The translations under genes and the position numbers were made by a program. Source: Nitrosomonas sp. UBA6494 (GTDB taxonomy: Bacteria; Pseudomonadota; Gammaproteobacteria; Burkholderiales; Nitrosomonadaceae). Taken from it: 20,089 nt of DNA. A model generated the notes under the pieces. It had not been told where the DNA came from, searched no databases, and was given only the letters and a program-made list of their open reading frames with translations. Below, piece after piece: positions 7,554-15,310 of this stretch; positions within the stretch are counted from its first letter, which is position 1, and every line of letters begins with the position of its first letter. Location of the stretch: positions 1 through 20,089 of the forward strand of contig DJMI01000152.1 of NCBI GenBank assembly GCA_002435335.1, given 5' to 3'.

Positions 7554-8864
7554 ATGCAGACTCAACTTGGAAAACGTAGCTGTCAAGCGGTATGGCATCC
7601 ATGTACGCAAATGTTTCAGCACGAAACCTATCCGCTGATACCTATCGTTCGCGGTCAAGGAGTATGGCTTTTTGACGATTCGGGAAACCGCTATATTGAC
7701 GCCATCAGCTCATGGTGGGTTAATCTGTTTGGACACAGTAATCCAGCCATAAATAGCGCAATCCGGGATCAACTGGAAAAAATAGAGCATGTCATGCTGG
7801 CAGGTTTCACACATGAGCCGGTCATTGCTCTATCTGAACGACTTAAGCGAATTAGCCCCGGTTCACTCGGTCACTGTTTTTATGCCGCAGACGGTGCATC
7901 CGCTGTAGAAATTGCATTGAAGATGAGTTTTCATTACTGGCAATTGTGCGGCGCATCCAAAAAAACAAGCTTTGTCAGCTTACAAAACGACTATCATGGA
8001 GAAACTTTAGGTGCATTATCAGTCACCGATGTTGCGATCTTCAAAGACACCTATGCTCCGTTGCTTCGTCCTTGTGCACATGTCCCTACACCGGATTGGC
8101 GTTACGCTGAAACAGGTGAATCTGCTGAATCCTATGCACTCCGCGCCGCAGTTGCATTGGAGCAATATCTGTCCGAACACCATGCACAAACCGCCGCATT
8201 AATCCTTGAGCCGTTGGTACAAGGTGCAACCGGCATGGGTATGTATCACCCTATCTATCTAGAACGCGCTCGAGCGCTTTGCGATCGTTTTCAAGTACAT
8301 TTGATCGCCGATGAAATAGCGGTTGGTTTTGGTCGCACTGGAACGCTGTTTGCATGTAATCAAGCCGCAATCTCTCCTGATATCCTCTGCTTGTCAAAAG
8401 GTTTAAGCGGCGGTTATTTACCAATTTCTGTCACGATGACAACGGATAATATTTATCAAGCGTTTTACAGCGATCAAATGGCGCGAGCATTTCTGCACTC
8501 TCATTCGCATTCCGGTAATGCTCTCGCATGTCGCGCCGCTTTGGCTTCATTGGATCTGCTCGAACAAAACGATGTAATAAAAGTTAACAAGCTGAAAGCA
8601 AATTACCTAAATAATGCCTCCACGAAACTGACGACTCACGAGAAAGTAAAAAACTTTCGCCATTGTGGCATGATCTGGGCATTTGAGGTTGATAGCACAT
8701 TGCCAGATTTTTCAATGCAATTTTTTCAAGCGGGATTAAAACAGCAATTACTGCTCCGCCCTCTGGGAAATACCGTTTATTTTATGCCACCCTACGTTAT
8801 TGATGAGCCGGAAATCGACATCCTTATCAATGGTACGTTGAAAGTTCTGAATGAACTGTCTTAA
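7554..8864 (+). CDS. bioA: Adenosylmethionine-8-amino-7-oxononanoate aminotransferase BioA
   Basis: BioA is a PLP-dependent class III aminotransferase. It uses S-adenosylmethionine to convert 7-keto-8-aminopelargonate to 7,8-diaminopelargonate, the second-last intermediate of biotin synthesis. Visible motifs are VWHPCTQM near the N-terminus, SSWWVNLFGH, YHGETLGALSV, DEIAVGFGRTG and the PLP lysine in CLSKGLSGGY (Lys282 from this start). WHPCTQM and FLHSHSHSGNALAC mark the long Pseudomonas-type subfamily, where Cys replaces the Tyr17 of E. coli BioA. I chose the ATG at 7554 because it leaves 11 residues before WHP, as usual. A longer frame starts at 7473 with a weak AGAG site and would add 27 Asn/Ile-rich residues not seen in the family. 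The beta-CASP gene begins 6 bases after the stop. Confidence 0.93.
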   Translation: MQTQLGKRSCQAVWHPCTQMFQHETYPLIPIVRGQGVWLFDDSGNRYIDAISSWWVNLFGHSNPAINSAIRDQLEKIEHVMLAGFTHEPVIALSERLKRISPGSLGHCFYAADGASAVEIALKMSFHYWQLCGASKKTSFVSLQNDYHGETLGALSVTDVAIFKDTYAPLLRPCAHVPTPDWRYAETGESAESYALRAAVALEQYLSEHHAQTAALILEPLVQGATGMGMYHPIYLERARALCDRFQVHLIADEIAVGFGRTGTLFACNQAAISPDILCLSKGLSGGYLPISVTMTTDNIYQAFYSDQMARAFLHSHSHSGNALACRAALASLDLLEQNDVIKVNKLKANYLNNASTKLTTHEKVKNFRHCGMIWAFEVDSTLPDFSMQFFQAGLKQQLLLRPLGNTVYFMPPYVIDEPEIDILINGTLKVLNELS

Positions 8865-8870
8865 TATACT

Positions 8871-10283
8871 ATGTCAAGCTTGCGATTAACTTTTTTAGGT
8901 GCTGCCGGAGAGGTCACTGGTTCCAGTTATTTGATTGAAACCGAGCATGCTCGATTTCTGGTCGATTGCGGTATGTTTCAAGGTGGCCGAGAAGCAGATA
9001 AAAAAAATCGCAATGCGTTTGCTTTTGACCCGAAAACAATCGATTTCGTCTTATTAACTCATGCACATATCGATCATTCCGGTTTACTACCACGCCTGAG
9101 TGCCTGGGGATTTCGTGGTCCTATCTATTGCACCGCGGCAACCGCAGATTTACTGCAAGTGATGCTTAAAGACAGCGCCTTTATCCAAGAAAAGGAAACC
9201 GAGTGGCGCAACAAATCGCGCCGCCGCAACCAATCAACGCTTGATTTGGCACCGTTATATACCGTGATGCAGGCAGAAGCAACGCTTAAACAACTTCTTG
9301 CCGTAAACTACGATATTGATATCATGCCTCACCCATCGGTACGCTGCTGCTTTCGCGATGCCGGACACATCCTCGGCTCCGCCATTATCGAAGTGTGGAT
9401 CAAAACAAAAACCGGGTGCAAGAAAATTGTTTTCTCCGGCGATTTGGGCAAACCGGGTCACCCGATCGTACGCGATCCTGCCATCATTCAGCAAGCTGAC
9501 ATTCTGTTGATCGAATCGACTTACGGTAATCGGTTGCATCGCTGCATGGCTGATACCATTGATGAATTGGTCCATGCCATTAACGATACCTTAATTCACA
9601 AACGCGGCAACGTCATCGTTCCGGCATTTTCCGTAGGGCGCACACAAGATTTGCTTTTTTTGCTGGTTGATTTATTTCGTCAAGGCAAACTGAATAATTT
9701 GGATATTTATGTCGATTCACCAATGGCAAGTGCGGCGACAGAAATCACTCTGCAGCATATCGCACTGCTCGATAAGGAAGCTTCCGAAGCGCTACGTTGG
9801 ATGAATACCAACGGTTCCAGACCGCGCATTCATTTCGTGCAAGATATTGAAGAATCAATGCAACTGAATCAGATCACGCAGGGAGTCATCATTATTTCCG
9901 CCAGCGGCATGTGCGATGCTGGCCGCATTAAACATCACCTCAAATACAATCTCTCACGACGCCAATGCAGCATCTTGATTACCGGATTTCAGGCAGAGGG
10001 AACGTTAGGTCGACGTTTGGTTGACGGTGCCAAGCAAGTTAAAATCTTTGGTCAAGAAATCCCGGTGAAAGCATCCATTCATACCATCGGCGGCTTATCC
10101 GCGCACGCCGATCAAGCCGACTTGATCCATTGGATGAAACATTTCACAAAAAAACCGGAAAAGATCTATGTCGTACATGGCGAATATAACAATTCGGTTG
10201 CCTTGGCAAATATAATCGAACAAACTTTCAAATGGCAGGCCAGCATCCCGGAGCGGCTATCGGTGGCAACATTTACGTTTTAA
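8871..10283 (+). CDS. Metallo-beta-lactamase / beta-CASP RNA-processing family protein
   Basis: This 470-residue protein belongs to the bacterial relatives of CPSF73/Ysh1, zinc nucleases or putative ribonucleases with an MBL core, a beta-CASP insert and a C-terminal RMMBL segment. The Zn motif is THAHIDHSG (His64, His66, Asp68, His69), with further ligands expected in DAGHILGS and SGDLGKPGHP. Beta-CASP landmarks are IESTYGNR, IISASGMCDAGRIKHHL and GFQAEGTLGRRL. The C-terminal part has SIHTIGGLSAHADQADLIHWM and VVHGEY. There is no signal peptide. It starts 6 bases after bioA with no strong Shine-Dalgarno, so it is probably co-transcribed and coupled. RNA processing is a family-level inference; no substrate is known from the sequence. 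Confidence 0.9.
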   Translation: MSSLRLTFLGAAGEVTGSSYLIETEHARFLVDCGMFQGGREADKKNRNAFAFDPKTIDFVLLTHAHIDHSGLLPRLSAWGFRGPIYCTAATADLLQVMLKDSAFIQEKETEWRNKSRRRNQSTLDLAPLYTVMQAEATLKQLLAVNYDIDIMPHPSVRCCFRDAGHILGSAIIEVWIKTKTGCKKIVFSGDLGKPGHPIVRDPAIIQQADILLIESTYGNRLHRCMADTIDELVHAINDTLIHKRGNVIVPAFSVGRTQDLLFLLVDLFRQGKLNNLDIYVDSPMASAATEITLQHIALLDKEASEALRWMNTNGSRPRIHFVQDIEESMQLNQITQGVIIISASGMCDAGRIKHHLKYNLSRRQCSILITGFQAEGTLGRRLVDGAKQVKIFGQEIPVKASIHTIGGLSAHADQADLIHWMKHFTKKPEKIYVVHGEYNNSVALANIIEQTFKWQASIPERLSVATFTF

Positions 10284-10308
10284 TCAATAAAATTATTAGT
10301 CGTCAGTA

Positions 10309-10785
10309 ATGAAAAAATCTCTAGGCGGAAACGTGATTAAAGAATCCATTTCCTGGATCATTATTATTGGTTTATTTGGTTGCGAACTGATTGCGAATCC
10401 GCTGCAGCGACCATCCTTGGATGTCAAATTGCTAGGAGTATGGACCGGAGAATATTTAGAGCAAGGTGGAACCTTAAAAACTTGGGTGCAAACCCGAAAC
10501 GCTGACGGTACTTATTCGATCGATTTCAGCTTAAACGCACCGGATGGCACGATACGAAGTTTCACTGAATCCGGTCGCTGGTGGATCAAGGACAATCTAT
10601 TTCATGAACAAACCGCATCGGAAACACCCCACCCCGACAAGTACCGCTACTTTTTCAAGAAAAAAGATTGTGTCGAATTTGATTTAATCGAAAGTGAAGG
10701 CTATGCAGAGGAAGTCGGTACTTATCGTTTTAGCGAATGTTTGATAGCAGACTCTCCACCAGCCGTTTTCGGTGAATCGATATAA
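10309..10785 (+). CDS. Small exported protein or lipoprotein of unknown function
   Basis: I do not recognise a named family. The 158-residue protein has a short N-terminal hydrophobic segment (SWIIIIGLFGCELIANP); LFGC could be a weak lipobox, otherwise cleavage after IANP is possible. The rest is rich in alternating aromatic and polar residues typical of a small beta-barrel or lipocalin-like fold: GVWTGEYLEQGG, KTWVQTRNADGTYSIDFSL, then FTESGRWWIKDNLFHEQT. It starts 25 bases after the beta-CASP gene. A GTG at 10333 would give a shorter and more typical signal (MIKESISWIIIIGLFGC), so the true start is uncertain. The last codons overlap a candidate -10 box for the next operon. Confidence 0.7.
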   Translation: MKKSLGGNVIKESISWIIIIGLFGCELIANPLQRPSLDVKLLGVWTGEYLEQGGTLKTWVQTRNADGTYSIDFSLNAPDGTIRSFTESGRWWIKDNLFHEQTASETPHPDKYRYFFKKKDCVEFDLIESEGYAEEVGTYRFSECLIADSPPAVFGESI

Positions 10786-10786
10786 T
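10781..10786 (+). promoter_or_regulatory. Candidate -10 box of the 10831-14020 operon
   Basis: A perfect TATAAT sits at the end of the preceding gene, about 45 bases before the first start codon of the three-gene operon. No good -35 lies 16-18 bases upstream, so this is a suggestion only. Confidence 0.3.
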
Positions 10787-10830
10787 CGGCAATTTATTAT
10801 TTAACTCCATAAAACTAAAAGTAGAAATCG

Positions 10831-11952
10831 ATGGCACATTATTTAACGATTATCGATCAAATCATCAAAGATATAGTCTCAAAAGATGCGGCAGAAACAG
10901 ATCGACAAGGTGTTTTTCCTAAATCTGCCATCGATGCTTTGAGTCATTCTGGTTTATTGGGATTGATCAGCGCGCAGAATGTGGGCGGACTGGGACAAGG
11001 AACGCGTGCCGCTGCACTTGTTGTTGAAAAGCTCGCTCGCGAATGCGCATCTACGGCAATGATTACATGTATGCACTATTGCGCTGCTGCTGTGATAGAA
11101 AAACACGCTCCACTTGAAGTTCGTAAGCAGCTTGCACAAGGAAATCATCTGGCTACGCTCGCGTTCTCCGAATCGGGTTCAAGAAGTCATTTTTGGGCTC
11201 CTGTCAGTACTGCAACCCGCGAATCTGAAAGTATTCGACTAAATGCCAGAAAAAGCTGGGTTACTGCGGCAAATTATGCAACACTTTACGTTTGGACAAG
11301 TAAACCTGTTTCGAAAAACGGCGCCAGCACGCTTTGGTTAGTACCGCGCGGACTCGACGGCATGACCATCCAAGGTAGTTTTGATGGCCTAGGACTGCGA
11401 GGTAACGATTCAACGCCGATTATCGCACATGATGTTGCCATTCCTGAAAACGCCATGCTTGGCGAAGACGGACAAGGTTTAAACATCATTCTCGAAACCA
11501 TTTTACCCGTGTTTAACGTTTTATCAGCCGCTACGGGAATTGGCTTAATGGAAGGAGCGACAGCCGCCACTTGCCATCATGTCACTGCTACACGTTACGA
11601 TCACTTGGATACAGCATTATGTGACTTGCCCACAATTCGAGCTTATTTGGCACGTATGCGCATCATGACAGATCAAGCTCGCTGTCTCTGGTTAGATACC
11701 ATACAAGCACTGGAAGAGGGTCGTGCTGATACCATGTTACGTGTTTTGGAATGCAAAGCATCGTCCGGGGAATGCGCAACGCAAGTATTGGATCTTGCGA
11801 TGCGCATTTGCGGAGGGGCCGCATTCCGAAGGGAAATCGGTGTAGAGCGGCGCTTTCGCGATGCACGCGCCGGAACGGTAATGGCGCCGACAACAGATCA
11901 ACTTTATGAATTCATTGGCAAAGCTATTTGCAATATTCCCGTATTTGAGTAA
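10831..11952 (+). CDS. Acyl-CoA dehydrogenase-fold flavoprotein lacking the usual catalytic Glu
   Basis: The 373-residue protein has the acyl-CoA dehydrogenase layout: helical N-domain, beta-domain with LAFSESGSRSHF (FAD loop) and KSWVTAANYATLYVWTS, and a helical C-domain ending with the FAD-proximal segment. In classical enzymes the C-terminal segment reads IYEGTSQ and carries the catalytic base. Here the aligned stretch is RDARAGTVMAPTTDQL, placing Ala352 where Glu would be. That suggests it is not an ordinary fatty-acid dehydrogenase but a flavin monooxygenase or other oxidoreductase of the same fold (as in DszC or HsaA). It is first in a three-gene unit, with only 3 bases to the next gene. 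The fold is sure; the reaction and the alignment-based loss of Glu are inference. Confidence 0.85.
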   Translation: MAHYLTIIDQIIKDIVSKDAAETDRQGVFPKSAIDALSHSGLLGLISAQNVGGLGQGTRAAALVVEKLARECASTAMITCMHYCAAAVIEKHAPLEVRKQLAQGNHLATLAFSESGSRSHFWAPVSTATRESESIRLNARKSWVTAANYATLYVWTSKPVSKNGASTLWLVPRGLDGMTIQGSFDGLGLRGNDSTPIIAHDVAIPENAMLGEDGQGLNIILETILPVFNVLSAATGIGLMEGATAATCHHVTATRYDHLDTALCDLPTIRAYLARMRIMTDQARCLWLDTIQALEEGRADTMLRVLECKASSGECATQVLDLAMRICGGAAFRREIGVERRFRDARAGTVMAPTTDQLYEFIGKAICNIPVFE

Positions 11953-11955
11953 TCA

Positions 11956-12813
11956 ATGACTAAACCGCTTTTATTAGGCGCAGTAGCTTATGATCCTAAA
12001 GTCGTAACGATTTGGGATGGATTTCAACGCTGGTTTGCACAACACAATTTTGCTTTCGACTACATTCTTTATTCGAATTACGAACAACAAGTCGAGGGTC
12101 ATTTTGCCGGACATTTTCATGTTGCCTGGAATTCGCCGCTTGCTTGGTTGCAAACTGAACGTATTGCAACGCAAACAGGACATAGCGTTAAAACGCTCGC
12201 AATGCGTGATAGTGATTGCGATCTTACCAGTGTAATCGCAGTACGCCGCGATTCAGCAACACAAAGAGTACAAGATTTGCGCCATAAAACCGTAGCCGTT
12301 GGTGCCTCCGATTCACCGCAAGCAACCTTGATTCCTTTGCTGCATCTTGCAGAGGCTGGACTTGATCCGGAAAAGGATTTTCAGGTGCGAAAATTTGATT
12401 TATTGGTTGGTAAACACGGCGATCACATCGGTGGTGAACGGCATGCCGCCAAAGCTTTGCTAGACGGAGAAGTTGACGCCGCTTGCATGATCGATAGCAA
12501 TCACTTGTTATTCGCTCGCGAAGGCACGCTTCCTGCAAATAGTACCCGTATCATCGCACAAACCGCCGAATACGATCATTGCAATTTTACAGTGCTGGAC
12601 ACTGCACCGGGGAAAGTCGTTGCGCAATTTCGCTCACTTTTGCTATCTATGTCATACGATGATCCGCAAACCAGACCCTTATTCGACTTAGAAGGCTTAA
12701 AACAATGGCGCCCCGGCCGTACTGAAAAATATGCATTACTGGCCCGGGCCATTGATCGCTTCCATACTATCGATGCATTTGTCGATCAGATAAGCCATGC
12801 ATACCGCCGATAA
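11956..12813 (+). CDS. Cytoplasmic PhnD/SsuA-like substrate-binding-fold protein
   Basis: This 285-residue protein resembles periplasmic binding proteins for phosphonate, sulfonate or related anions. It has an N-terminal LLLGAVAYDPKVVTIWDGFQRWF, HVAWNSPLAWLQ, then SVIAVRRDSATQRVQDLRHKTVAVGASDSPQA, GEVDAACMIDSNHL and a helical tail. It begins MTKPLLLGAVAYDP with no signal peptide or lipobox, so it should stay in the cytoplasm. No transporter permease or ATPase is nearby. The fold may be used to bind or sense a small molecule, or as an enzyme, as in THI5-type pyrimidine synthases of the same fold. It starts 3 bases after the flavoprotein stop and overlaps the next gene by 17 bases, so the three are surely co-expressed. 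The ligand is unknown. Confidence 0.85.
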   Translation: MTKPLLLGAVAYDPKVVTIWDGFQRWFAQHNFAFDYILYSNYEQQVEGHFAGHFHVAWNSPLAWLQTERIATQTGHSVKTLAMRDSDCDLTSVIAVRRDSATQRVQDLRHKTVAVGASDSPQATLIPLLHLAEAGLDPEKDFQVRKFDLLVGKHGDHIGGERHAAKALLDGEVDAACMIDSNHLLFAREGTLPANSTRIIAQTAEYDHCNFTVLDTAPGKVVAQFRSLLLSMSYDDPQTRPLFDLEGLKQWRPGRTEKYALLARAIDRFHTIDAFVDQISHAYRR

Positions 12814-14020
12814 AAATGAATGTCATGTTGTTGAATTAGGAAATTTAGGCCTTGACCAAGGCGGGCACTTGCTTATCAAACGTGCACTTCGCACCGTAGC
12901 TGTCGGCACACCCATCAAAATATTCGGTTATTCACCCGAATTGTTAGCGCATTTGCGCAGTTGGTGCCGCACCCAAGGGCATACGATTGAATTCCATTCT
13001 AGCAAGAACACAGCTCATGACGATGCGTCGATTGCCACGATATATCGCGGAAGTGCTGAAATCGATCGATGGCATAAAGCAGAGTTTACTGGAGCTGCAG
13101 AAACACCGGCAAACAAAGCCGCGGCACATTGGGGTTTGGCGGGACGTAGCGCCACCGTTGAAGCCGGAGCACCTTCATTTGAATTTCCATTGGATACTCG
13201 AACAGAAGTATGGGCACAAGAAGCTGCACGGCTATACATGCAAGCATCGTCCGCACAATGGAATCCGTTGACTGCGATCCCTTGGGAAGAATCTTTTGAT
13301 TTACCCGAAGAGATAGAAGACGCTGTAGTACAGCTCATGACCTATTTGATTGAGAATGAAACTGCGGCATTAATCATACCTGCTAAATTCGCCGCTCAAA
13401 TCCATCCCCATTTCCGAGAAATCATGCAATTGCTTGCCATTCAGGCTGCTGATGAGGCTCGACATATTGAAGTCTTTACCCGTCGTGCATTATTACGGCG
13501 TAACACACTGGGATTATCGACAACCGGCGGACAAAAATCGCTAAAAACTTTGATTGATGAAACCGATTTTACTGTGGCAGGATTGTTGTTGTCCGTATTA
13601 GGAGAAGGAAGTTTTTTGTCGCTATTGTCGTTCTTACACCAACACGCGCCTGATCCGATAACCCGAGAAATTGCTCGTCTTGTCGGGCAAGACGAGGCAC
13701 GCCATGTTGCATTTGGTGTCGCACATTTAACTTGGTATGTCAGCGAAAATCCTTCGCGCCTTGAAGGAATTGCTGCTGCTATCGAGCGGCGCCATGAAAC
13801 GTTGGCAAATACCGCCGGTCTCAATGAAGAAGTTTTCGATGCTTTGATATTACTGGCTGCCGGATCTTGGCAAACCGAAGCTTTAGGTAAAGGTTGGAAC
13901 AAAGTACAACAACTGATGGCCGATATGCATCTTGGCCGTATTAAGAGATTACGTAGAATCGGCTTTCCCGAGGCGCGAGCACAAGAACTTTCAGCGTTGC
14001 ATACACGAAATTTTATGTAA
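12797..14020 (+). CDS. TusA-like domain fused to ferritin-like diiron protein
   Basis: This 407-residue protein has two parts. Residues about 10-66 resemble TusA/SirA sulfur carriers (VVELGNLGLDQGGHLLIKRAL, VGTPIKIFGYSPELLAHLRSWCRTQGHTIEF), but the catalytic Cys-Pro-x-Pro is replaced by Gln-Gly-Gly-His, so persulfide transfer through that site is not possible. Residues about 135-385 are a ferritin-like four-helix domain with a full diiron set: Glu188, Glu220-x-x-His223 (ADEARH), Glu270, and Glu300-x-x-His303 (QDEARH). That pattern fits diiron oxygenases or oxidases rather than iron-storage ferritin. It has no signal peptide. The start overlaps the upstream gene by 17 bases, and a hairpin follows the stop. 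Substrate unknown. The domain calls come from motif reading, with the TusA part less certain. Confidence 0.8.
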   Translation: MHTADKNECHVVELGNLGLDQGGHLLIKRALRTVAVGTPIKIFGYSPELLAHLRSWCRTQGHTIEFHSSKNTAHDDASIATIYRGSAEIDRWHKAEFTGAAETPANKAAAHWGLAGRSATVEAGAPSFEFPLDTRTEVWAQEAARLYMQASSAQWNPLTAIPWEESFDLPEEIEDAVVQLMTYLIENETAALIIPAKFAAQIHPHFREIMQLLAIQAADEARHIEVFTRRALLRRNTLGLSTTGGQKSLKTLIDETDFTVAGLLLSVLGEGSFLSLLSFLHQHAPDPITREIARLVGQDEARHVAFGVAHLTWYVSENPSRLEGIAAAIERRHETLANTAGLNEEVFDALILLAAGSWQTEALGKGWNKVQQLMADMHLGRIKRLRRIGFPEARAQELSALHTRNFM

Positions 14021-14040
14021 TCGTATAACGCAATTATCCA

Positions 14041-14069
14041 CCCTTCAGAAAAACAATTTCCCTGAAGGG
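14041..14069. terminator. Hairpin between convergent genes
   Basis: An 8-bp inverted repeat (CCCTTCAG, 14041-14048, with CTGAAGGG, 14062-14069) lies in the 60-base gap between the convergent diiron and TIGR04073 genes. It has no clear T-run on either side, so it is a weak two-way terminator candidate. Confidence 0.5.
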
Positions 14070-14080
14070 CAAGACCTTAA

Positions 14081-14443
14081 CTAGCGCATGTTCGATTCCA
14101 CAAATGTGGTTTCACGATTGTAATCGTCCCATACATAATTGGGCTTCACAAACGGTGTAGTTGGAATTAAAAAAGTCGCGATATCAAACGCACCGCTCAA
14201 AGAACGACCAACTGCATTGGCTATACCCGTCATGAAACCGACAGTCATTCCGTGTACAACACCGTCACGATTACCGACGATAGTTATTGTCTTAGGGATT
14301 TCGACAACACCCGTGGCCGCATTAGCCAAGCCGTTACCTAATTTGTCCATTACTTTGTCCGGATATTGATCTGCAAAAGCCGAGCTTGGTGCAAAACAAA
14401 CCACCACAAACAGTACAACTAAAATTTTAATTGATTGCTTCAT
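14081..14443 (-). CDS. Exosortase-system-associated protein, TIGR04073 family
   Basis: The 120-residue protein has a clear Sec signal peptide (MKQSIKILVVLFVVVCFAPSSAFA, cleavage near residue 24). Its mature part has the family core DKLGNGLANAATGVVEIPKTI, followed by a Gly-rich amphipathic stretch (GMTVGFMTGIANAVGRSLSGAFDIATFLIP). TIGR04073 proteins occur in genomes with the exosortase/PEP-CTERM system and are presumed periplasmic or envelope-associated; their function is unknown. The ATG at 14443 has a GGATGAG ribosome site. It lies 27 bases downstream of the two-helix membrane protein on the same strand, so the two may form an operon. No exosortase or PEP-CTERM protein is seen in the window. 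Confidence 0.82.
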   Translation of the reverse strand: MKQSIKILVVLFVVVCFAPSSAFADQYPDKVMDKLGNGLANAATGVVEIPKTITIVGNRDGVVHGMTVGFMTGIANAVGRSLSGAFDIATFLIPTTPFVKPNYVWDDYNRETTFVESNMR

Positions 14444-14470
14444 TATCTCATCCTATCAATAATTTAAAAA

Positions 14471-14989
14471 TTATTTGCCACTTTGCTTATTAGATTGCTT
14501 AACTATATTCAATATTTTTTCGATTTCGCGCTCGATTTGGTGAGCTGGATAACTCTGATTTTGCAATTCTGTTCTGATTCTATAGCTTAATTCCAACGTA
14601 AGTAGATCCATAGTGTTTTTTTCGCCTTTTTCAGAAGCCGCTTGAAATTCTACTTGAAAGCGATTCATCGCGGCCACCATCGCATCGCTAGTAAGATCTA
14701 AGCTATTTAAAATAGTATCCAGCTCATATTTTAAGTTGCTGGACAATATCGGTTGCGTCGATTGTAGTTGTTCGGGTTGATAATGAACATATTTGGGTAT
14801 CAACACAGAAATCATGATTAGCGCTATACCAACCCCAAGCGTCGTCACGACAAAACGCCATAATGCATATTCCTTATTCAGAAATCTCACCACATTGATT
14901 TTTTTTGCGCCAAATCGGGTGAATACGATGATTCCTACCAAAAACGATATGACACCAAGTGCCATAATAATCGGTACCAATGGGTGCAC
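14471..14989 (-). CDS. Two-helix inner-membrane protein of unknown function
   Basis: I do not recognise a family for this 172-residue protein. It has two membrane helices (about residues 5-24, VPIIMALGVISFLVGIIVF, and 44-64, FVVTTLGVGIALIMISVLIP) separated by a short basic loop. A C-terminal soluble domain of about 100 mostly helical, charged residues follows (ELDTILNSLDLTSDAMVAAMNRFQVEF). The start is GTG at 14989, supported by GGAG seven bases upstream and by the lack of an in-frame ATG before the first helix. It probably shares a transcript with the TIGR04073 gene 27 bases downstream. Confidence 0.75.
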   Translation of the reverse strand: MHPLVPIIMALGVISFLVGIIVFTRFGAKKINVVRFLNKEYALWRFVVTTLGVGIALIMISVLIPKYVHYQPEQLQSTQPILSSNLKYELDTILNSLDLTSDAMVAAMNRFQVEFQAASEKGEKNTMDLLTLELSYRIRTELQNQSYPAHQIEREIEKILNIVKQSNKQSGK

Positions 14990-15031
14990 AGTTAACTCCT
15001 TATACTTACTGTTAATCGCAATTTAACCGAC

Positions 15032-15066
15032 AAAAAAACATTGATCGCTTTTTGCTCACGATCAAT
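15032..15066 (-). terminator. Minus-strand Rho-independent terminator candidate
   Basis: An 8-bp stem (ATTGATCG, 15040-15047, with 15059-15066) is followed on the minus strand by G and then seven T (15038-15032). The nearest upstream minus-strand gene stop is 245 bases away at 15311, with another hairpin between them. Confidence 0.6.
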
Positions 15067-15249
15067 CGTATTAAATTTATCGGCGCTGTTAAATTCTAAC
15101 CTAATCGGACCGTGTGCGAGTGCGCATTGAATCAATGAGTTTTACGGAAGAATACCGATTGAGGTTTCGTATCAAAATAGTGCTATTCACCTGCAATGTT
15201 CGCAATGAATTTTAAAATTTTTTCACTGCTCTTTGCTTCCGGTGATGAT

Positions 15250-15276
15250 ATCCAAACCGGTATTGCCGGTTTGGAT
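15250..15276 (-). terminator. Hairpin downstream of the Cys-rich secreted protein gene
   Basis: A perfect 11-bp stem (ATCCAAACCGG, 15250-15260, with 15266-15276, 5-nt loop) starts 35 bases after the stop of the 15311-15589 gene. There is no T-run on the minus side, so termination may be partial. Confidence 0.55.
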
Positions 15277-15310
15277 TATTTCCCTGCCTTTAAGTTTTAT
15301 GTGCCATGAA

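Larger units (their letters stand above)
14990..15310. other. Intergenic region with two hairpins and no gene
   Basis: This 321-base stretch has no convincing coding frame. It holds a terminator-like hairpin with minus polarity near 15032-15066, another hairpin at 15250-15276, and between them AT-rich sequence in which I see no clear promoter or gene. Confidence 0.6.

Noticed and set aside
7587..7607. Loss of the BioA active-site tyrosine (E. coli Tyr17 to Cys in WHPCTQM)
   Set aside because: The Cys form is usual in the Pseudomonas-type long BioA subfamily as I recall it, so it is a subfamily trait rather than damage.
13015..13902. Minus-strand frames of 107 and 153 codons inside the diiron gene
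   Set aside because: They are antisense to a gene with a complete diiron motif set and have biased Ser/Arg/Ala composition with no domain.
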